NCBI RefSeq assembly: GCF_002075085.1
Contig: NZ_LKAS01000002.1
Coordinates: forward strand, 61,163-125,162
DNA: 64,000 nt
Reading direction: 5' to 3'
Source: a bacterium endosymbiont of Pedicinus badii
GTDB lineage: Bacteria; Pseudomonadota; Gammaproteobacteria; Enterobacterales; Enterobacteriaceae
Part shown: positions 59,900 through 64,000 of the stretch, one piece after another
Layout: each line of letters opens with the position of its first letter
Numbering within the stretch: position 1 is the stretch's first letter
The notes under the pieces: generated by a model
Databases searched by the model: none
The model's input: the letters and a program-made list of their open reading frames with translations, nothing else
What the model was told of the DNA's origin: nothing
Program-made: the position numbers and the translations under genes

Positions 59900-61449
59900 A
59901 TGATTAAAAAAATCCTCAGAATAATTGATATTTTTACAGTAATTCTGAAAAACAGGATTTATGAAAAATTTTCAAAAAAATTTTTTTTTTAAAAATTTTT
60001 TTTTCTTTATTCTTTTGGGTAAAAAAAACAGAAGAAAAAATTGAGTATTCAAAAAGAGTTAGAAAATGCTTAGAAGAATTAGGAACAATTTGGATTAAAT
60101 TTGGGCAAATGCTTTCTACAAGACATGATATTTTTTCTTTTTCCACAATTAAAGAGCTTTCTTTTTTACGCAATAAAGTAAAAATTGATAAAAATATAGA
60201 AATTTATAAATACATAGAAAAAAAAACCAAAAAAAAAATATCTTCTTGGTTAATCGATTTAAGAAAAAAACCTTTTTCTTCTGCTTCTATAGCGCAAATT
60301 TATTGCGCAAAACTAAAAAAGAATAAAAAAAGAATTATTATAAAAGTTATTAGAACAGACATAGTTAAAAATATTTTAATCGATACTAAATTAATAGAAA
60401 ACTTTATAAAAATTTCTTATATTTTTTCTAAAAAATTAAAAAAAATGAAAATACTGGATTTTTTTTTGGAATACAAAAAAATACTCTTTGATGAATTAGA
60501 TTTAATTAAAGAAAAAAAGAATATTGCTATTTTTAGAAAACAATTTAAAAATAGTAAATTATTATACATACCAAAAGTATACGATCAGTACTGTACTAAA
60601 GAAATTTTGGTTATGGAAAGAATTTTTGGAATACCTATTGATAACTTAAAAATGTTAAGAAAAAAAAATTTTAATATGAGGTTATTAGCAGAAAAAGGAG
60701 TAAAAATTTTTTTTGAACAAGTTTTTCAAAATGGAATTTTTCACGCAGATATGCATCCTGGGAATGTATTTGTAAGTAAGTATAATCCAAGAAATCCTAA
60801 GTATATTAGCATAGATTTTGGTATTGTAGGAAAAATATCTAGTAAAGAAAAAAGATATTTAGCAGAAAATTTTTTAGCTTTCTTAAATAAAAATTATAAA
60901 AAAATTGTTATTTTACATATTGAATTAGGTTTGGTAAAAAGTACTATTAATACTAAAAAATTCGAAATTTTTATTAAAAAAGCGTGCGAACCTTTTTTTC
61001 AACAGTCGATATCAAATATATCTTTTAGTAATTTTTTAATAGAAATTTTTCGTATTGTACAAAAATTTAACGTTATAATAAATCCAAAATTATTTCTTTT
61101 ACAAAAAACAATTTTTTACATAGAAGGATTAGGAAAAAAAATTTATCCTAAATTAAATATTTGGGAAATTGCTAAGCCTATTGTCGAAAGTTGGATATTT
61201 AAAGAAATGAATTTTTTTGATATTCTAAAAACAATAGTAAAAAAATTTAAATTTTTAGAAAAAAACTTTAGTACCCTACAAAATTTTAAAAAATCTGAGA
61301 TTAGAAAAATAAAGAATGAAAAAGAAAAAAAAATTTTTACAAAGATAGAAAAGCTTTTTCTGCAAATAAAAATTTTTTATCAAATTTGTATTTTTTTGAT
61401 TTCTTTTTTACTTATAGCGTTTTTTTTAAAAAATACTTCTATTTTTTGA
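59900..61449 (+). CDS. ubiB: ubiquinone biosynthesis protein UbiB, frameshifted near the start
   Basis: UbiB is an atypical kinase-fold ATPase needed for ubiquinone synthesis. The ATG at 59900 begins MIKKILRIIDIFTVILKNRI, matching the E. coli start, but this frame stops at 59990-59992. The rest continues one frame back as FFWVKKTEEKIEYSKRVR into LGTIWIKFGQMLSTR. The switch lies in an A7-T10 run at 59974-59990; one extra base there gives a 516-residue protein (546 in E. coli). Downstream motifs are intact: ASIAQIY, the KFGQ element, HADMHPGN, and a C-terminal hydrophobic helix. It may be rescued by slippage or start internally, for example at 60109. Confidence 0.85.
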
Positions 61450-61460
61450 GATTTAATTTT

Positions 61461-62924
61461 ATGAAATTTAAAAATTTACAAAAATTTATCGAATTTTTAG
61501 AAAAACATAAAGAATTAAAAAAAATTAATTTTCCAGTACATCCAAAACTAGAAATTACAGAAATTGCTAGAAGAACAATTTTAAAAAAAGGACCGGCACT
61601 TTTTTTTCAAAATCCTATAGGGAGCGAATATCCTCTACTATGTAATTTATTCGGAAATGAAAAAAGAATACTATTTGGTATAGGAATAGAAAAAAAAAAA
61701 TCATTAAGAAAAATTGGAAAAATTTTTTCTTTTTTTAGAAATCCTACTCCTCCAAAGAATTTTAGAGATATGGTAAAAAAGTTCTCTATTTATAGAAGAA
61801 TTTTTCATACTTATACTAAAGAAGTTAAATATGCTTCTTGTCAAGAAATAGTAGTAGGTAAAAAAAAAGTCGATCTATTTGAATTTCCTATAATGCATTG
61901 TTGGCCAAAAGATTCTGGGAAACTAATAACTTGGGGAATAACAACTACAAAAAGTCTATCAAATAATAGACAAAATTTAGGAATTTATAGACTACAAGTA
62001 ATCAGTAAAAATAAACTATTAATTCGTTGGTTTCCTCAAAGAGGAGGAGAAATAGATTTTCAAGAATGGAAAAAAAATAATAAAGAAAAATTTCCTATAT
62101 CTATTTTTATAGGGTCTGATCCTATTACAATACTATCAGCAGTTATGCCTGTTCCAAATTCTTTGTCGGAATATTCTATATCTGGAATTTTAAGAGGAAA
62201 AAATTCTAAAGTAGTTAAGTGTGTATCTAATGATTTAAGAGTACCAGAAAATTCTGAAATAGTTTTAGAGGGTTTTATAGAAGAAAAATCTGCAAAAGAA
62301 GGTCCAAATGGAGATCATACAGGATTTTATAATAAGGAAGAATATTTCCCTATTATTAATATCGAAGTGATTACTAGAAAAAAATATCCTATCTATCTTT
62401 CTACATATTCTGGAAAATATCCAGATGAAACATCTGTACTATCGTACTATATGAATGAAATACTTATTCCAATTATTCAAAAGCAATTTCCAGAAATTTC
62501 AGATTTCTATCTTCCTCCAGAAGCTTGCTCTTATAGGATAGCTTTAGTAAGCATAAAAAAAAAATATCCTGGACATGCAAAAAAAATTATGATGGGAATT
62601 TGGTCATTTTTACAACAGTTTATGTATATAAAAATTATTATAGTATGCGAAGATGATGTAAATATTAGGGACTGGAGAGAGGTTTTTTGGTCTATCAGTA
62701 CTTGTGTAGATCCTTATAGAGACAGCTTATTTATTAAGTACTGTCCTTCTGATATTTTGGATTTTGCTTCTTTTGATTATGGAATAGGATCAAAAATGGG
62801 AATAGATGCTACTGAGAAATTAAAAGCAGAGTCTAGACAAACTTTTCAAAGTAAAATCTTTATGAATAAAGAAACTTGTGTGCGTATTGAAAAAATTTGG
62901 AAAAAACTAAAGATATTTTCTTAA
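61461..62924 (+). CDS. ubiD: 3-octaprenyl-4-hydroxybenzoate decarboxylase
   Basis: UbiD removes the carboxyl group from polyprenyl-hydroxybenzoate using prenylated FMN made by UbiX. The ATG at 61461 (MKFKNLQKFIEFLEKHKELK) aligns with the E. coli start and gives 487 residues (497). Motifs include PALFFQNPIGSEYPLLCNLFG (in two parts), NLGIYRLQVI, EGPNGDHTGFYN with the catalytic Glu region, and DFYLPPEACSYR. The open frame extends upstream to 61386, but the added residues overlap ubiB and are unconserved. UbiX is not in the window. Confidence 0.97.
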   Translation: MKFKNLQKFIEFLEKHKELKKINFPVHPKLEITEIARRTILKKGPALFFQNPIGSEYPLLCNLFGNEKRILFGIGIEKKKSLRKIGKIFSFFRNPTPPKNFRDMVKKFSIYRRIFHTYTKEVKYASCQEIVVGKKKVDLFEFPIMHCWPKDSGKLITWGITTTKSLSNNRQNLGIYRLQVISKNKLLIRWFPQRGGEIDFQEWKKNNKEKFPISIFIGSDPITILSAVMPVPNSLSEYSISGILRGKNSKVVKCVSNDLRVPENSEIVLEGFIEEKSAKEGPNGDHTGFYNKEEYFPIINIEVITRKKYPIYLSTYSGKYPDETSVLSYYMNEILIPIIQKQFPEISDFYLPPEACSYRIALVSIKKKYPGHAKKIMMGIWSFLQQFMYIKIIIVCEDDVNIRDWREVFWSISTCVDPYRDSLFIKYCPSDILDFASFDYGIGSKMGIDATEKLKAESRQTFQSKIFMNKETCVRIEKIWKKLKIFS

Positions 62925-63010
62925 TTTATAGTAATGCTAAAAAATTATACTCTATTTTATAATTAGGGTAGAAGAATGATTTTTATACTAACTTAATAAA
63001 AATTTGTAAT

Positions 63011-64000
63011 ATGAATTTTCGAAACATAATTCGTGTTATTGGATTATTGGTACTTCTTTTTTCTTTTATTTCTATTTTACCTATTTTAATATCTTTTATA
63101 TACAAAGATAATTCAGAATCAGCTTTTTTAAAAACTTTTTTGTACTCTTTTATAATAGGTATTTTTTTTTGGATACCGAATAAAAAACAAAAAGGTAGAT
63201 TAAACAGCAGAGAAGGATTCTTAGTTGTAGTGCTATTTTGGACTGTTTTAGGTAGCTTAGGATCTTTACCATTTTTACTAATAAAATTTCCCTATTTTTC
63301 TGTTACAGATGCGTTTTTTGAGTCTTTTTCAGGATTAACTACAACAGGAGCAACAGTTTTACTGAATTTAGAAAAACTGCCTATGGGAATTCTTTTTTAT
63401 AGACAAATGCTTCAATGGTTTGGAGGAATGGGTATTATAGTTTTAGCTGTCGCAATTTTACCTATAGAAGGTACAAAATTGTACTATGCAGAAATACCAG
63501 GTCCTATAAAAGACAATAAAATTTGTCCTAGAATTTCTCAAATAGCAAAGAATTTATGGATAATTTATATATCTTTAACTATTTTATGCATTTTTTTACT
63601 TTGGATAGCAGGTATGAGTTTTTTCGATTCGGTAGCGCATAGTTTTTCTATAGTTTCTATAGGAGGATTTTCTACAAAAAATAATAGTATAGGTCACTAC
63701 AACAGTCCTTTAATTAACACTATAGTGGCAGTTTTTTTAATAATTTCTAGTTGCAATTATAATTTACATTTTTCCGCAGTACACTACCATTCTTTAAAAG
63801 TATACTGGAAAGATCAAGAATTCAAAGTTTTTATAGGAATTCAAATTTTTTTATTTGTATTTTGCGCATCAATTTTGTATTTGTACAAAATTTACGATTC
63901 TTTTTTAGAAATATTGAATAAATCTTTTTTTCAAGTTATTTCTATGTCTACTACTGCAGGATTTATAACTGATAGAAGTTATTTATGGCCTTCAGTTCTT
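63011..64000 (+). CDS. trkH: Trk potassium uptake protein TrkH (5' part, cut by the window)
   Basis: TrkH is the potassium channel subunit of the Trk system, normally gated by cytosolic TrkA. The ATG at 63011 starts MNFRNIIRVIGLLVLLFSFI, aligned with the E. coli start. 330 codons are visible without a stop. The first two selectivity loops are present as SGLTTTGATVL and SIGGFSTKN, and the third begins as STTAGFITD near the edge, with FYRQMLQWFGGMGIIVLAV between. In E. coli trkH lies a few genes past ubiD on the same strand; fre, fadBA, pepQ and yigZ are missing here. Confidence 0.96.
   Translation, partial: MNFRNIIRVIGLLVLLFSFISILPILISFIYKDNSESAFLKTFLYSFIIGIFFWIPNKKQKGRLNSREGFLVVVLFWTVLGSLGSLPFLLIKFPYFSVTDAFFESFSGLTTTGATVLLNLEKLPMGILFYRQMLQWFGGMGIIVLAVAILPIEGTKLYYAEIPGPIKDNKICPRISQIAKNLWIIYISLTILCIFLLWIAGMSFFDSVAHSFSIVSIGGFSTKNNSIGHYNSPLINTIVAVFLIISSCNYNLHFSAVHYHSLKVYWKDQEFKVFIGIQIFLFVFCASILYLYKIYDSFLEILNKSFFQVISMSTTAGFITDRSYLWPSVL

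Overview
The window is a strongly AT-rich, gene-dense stretch of a reduced gammaproteobacterial genome, almost certainly a long-term host-restricted (insect-type) symbiont of the order Enterobacterales. Three things support this: proteins align end to end with their E. coli counterparts; gene order and relative strand match E. coli in long blocks (recalled order) once large deletions are allowed for; and spacers are short, homopolymers are common, and there are no mobile elements, phages or regulators. I do not name a species. No gap between genes exceeds 300 bases; the longest are 23221-23486, 29373-29618 and 56136-56366.

Layout. 1-1963 (minus): possible start of mreD, then mreC and mreB for cell shape. 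2151-4425: aroQ-accB-accC. 4497-8014: thiE-thiF-thiS-thiG-thiH for thiamin, without thiC. 7983-20978 (minus): tRNA-Thr(TGT), tRNA-Gly, tRNA-Thr(GGT), tufB, secE, nusG, rplK, rplA, rplJ, rplL, rpoB, rpoC. 21116-27861: coaA, an orphan tRNA-Glu, murI, rpmE, hslVU, fpr, tpiA, pfkA. 27893-35121: gpsA, yibN, waaC, waaA, coaD, rpmG, rpmB, coaBC, dut, gmk. 35098-36609: a polA reduced to its 5' nuclease, and dsbA. 36717-49871: mnmG-glmU-glmS, mnmE-yidC-yidD-rnpA-rpmH, dnaA remnants, dnaN and gyrB. 49876-59162: an AI-2E family membrane protein, glyQS, sodA, pitA, a DUF1820 protein, rsmD, ftsY and rpoH. 59177-64000: ubiE, ubiB, ubiD and trkH, which runs off the edge.

Together these genes keep information processing, a peptidoglycan/LPS envelope (murI, glmS, glmU, mreBC, waaC, waaA), fatty-acid initiation, CoA and thiamin steps, part of glycolysis and ubiquinone synthesis. 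A heat-shock sigma factor and the HslVU protease remain, with a plausible sigma-32 promoter before hslV.

The most unusual locus is dnaA. Only domain I (45690-46004) and the DNA-binding domain IV (45971-46330) remain; the whole AAA+ ATPase is gone. The two parts lie in different frames across an 11-A run, and one extra A would join them into a protein of about 213 residues. The same one-base homopolymer lesion interrupts ubiB near its start, and possibly mreD. The usual oriC neighbourhood is also gone: dsbA abuts mnmG, and the ATP synthase operon is missing between mnmG and glmU. The rRNA operon expected between murI and coaA is reduced to its spacer tRNA-Glu, which sits behind a strong promoter resembling the rrn P2 type.
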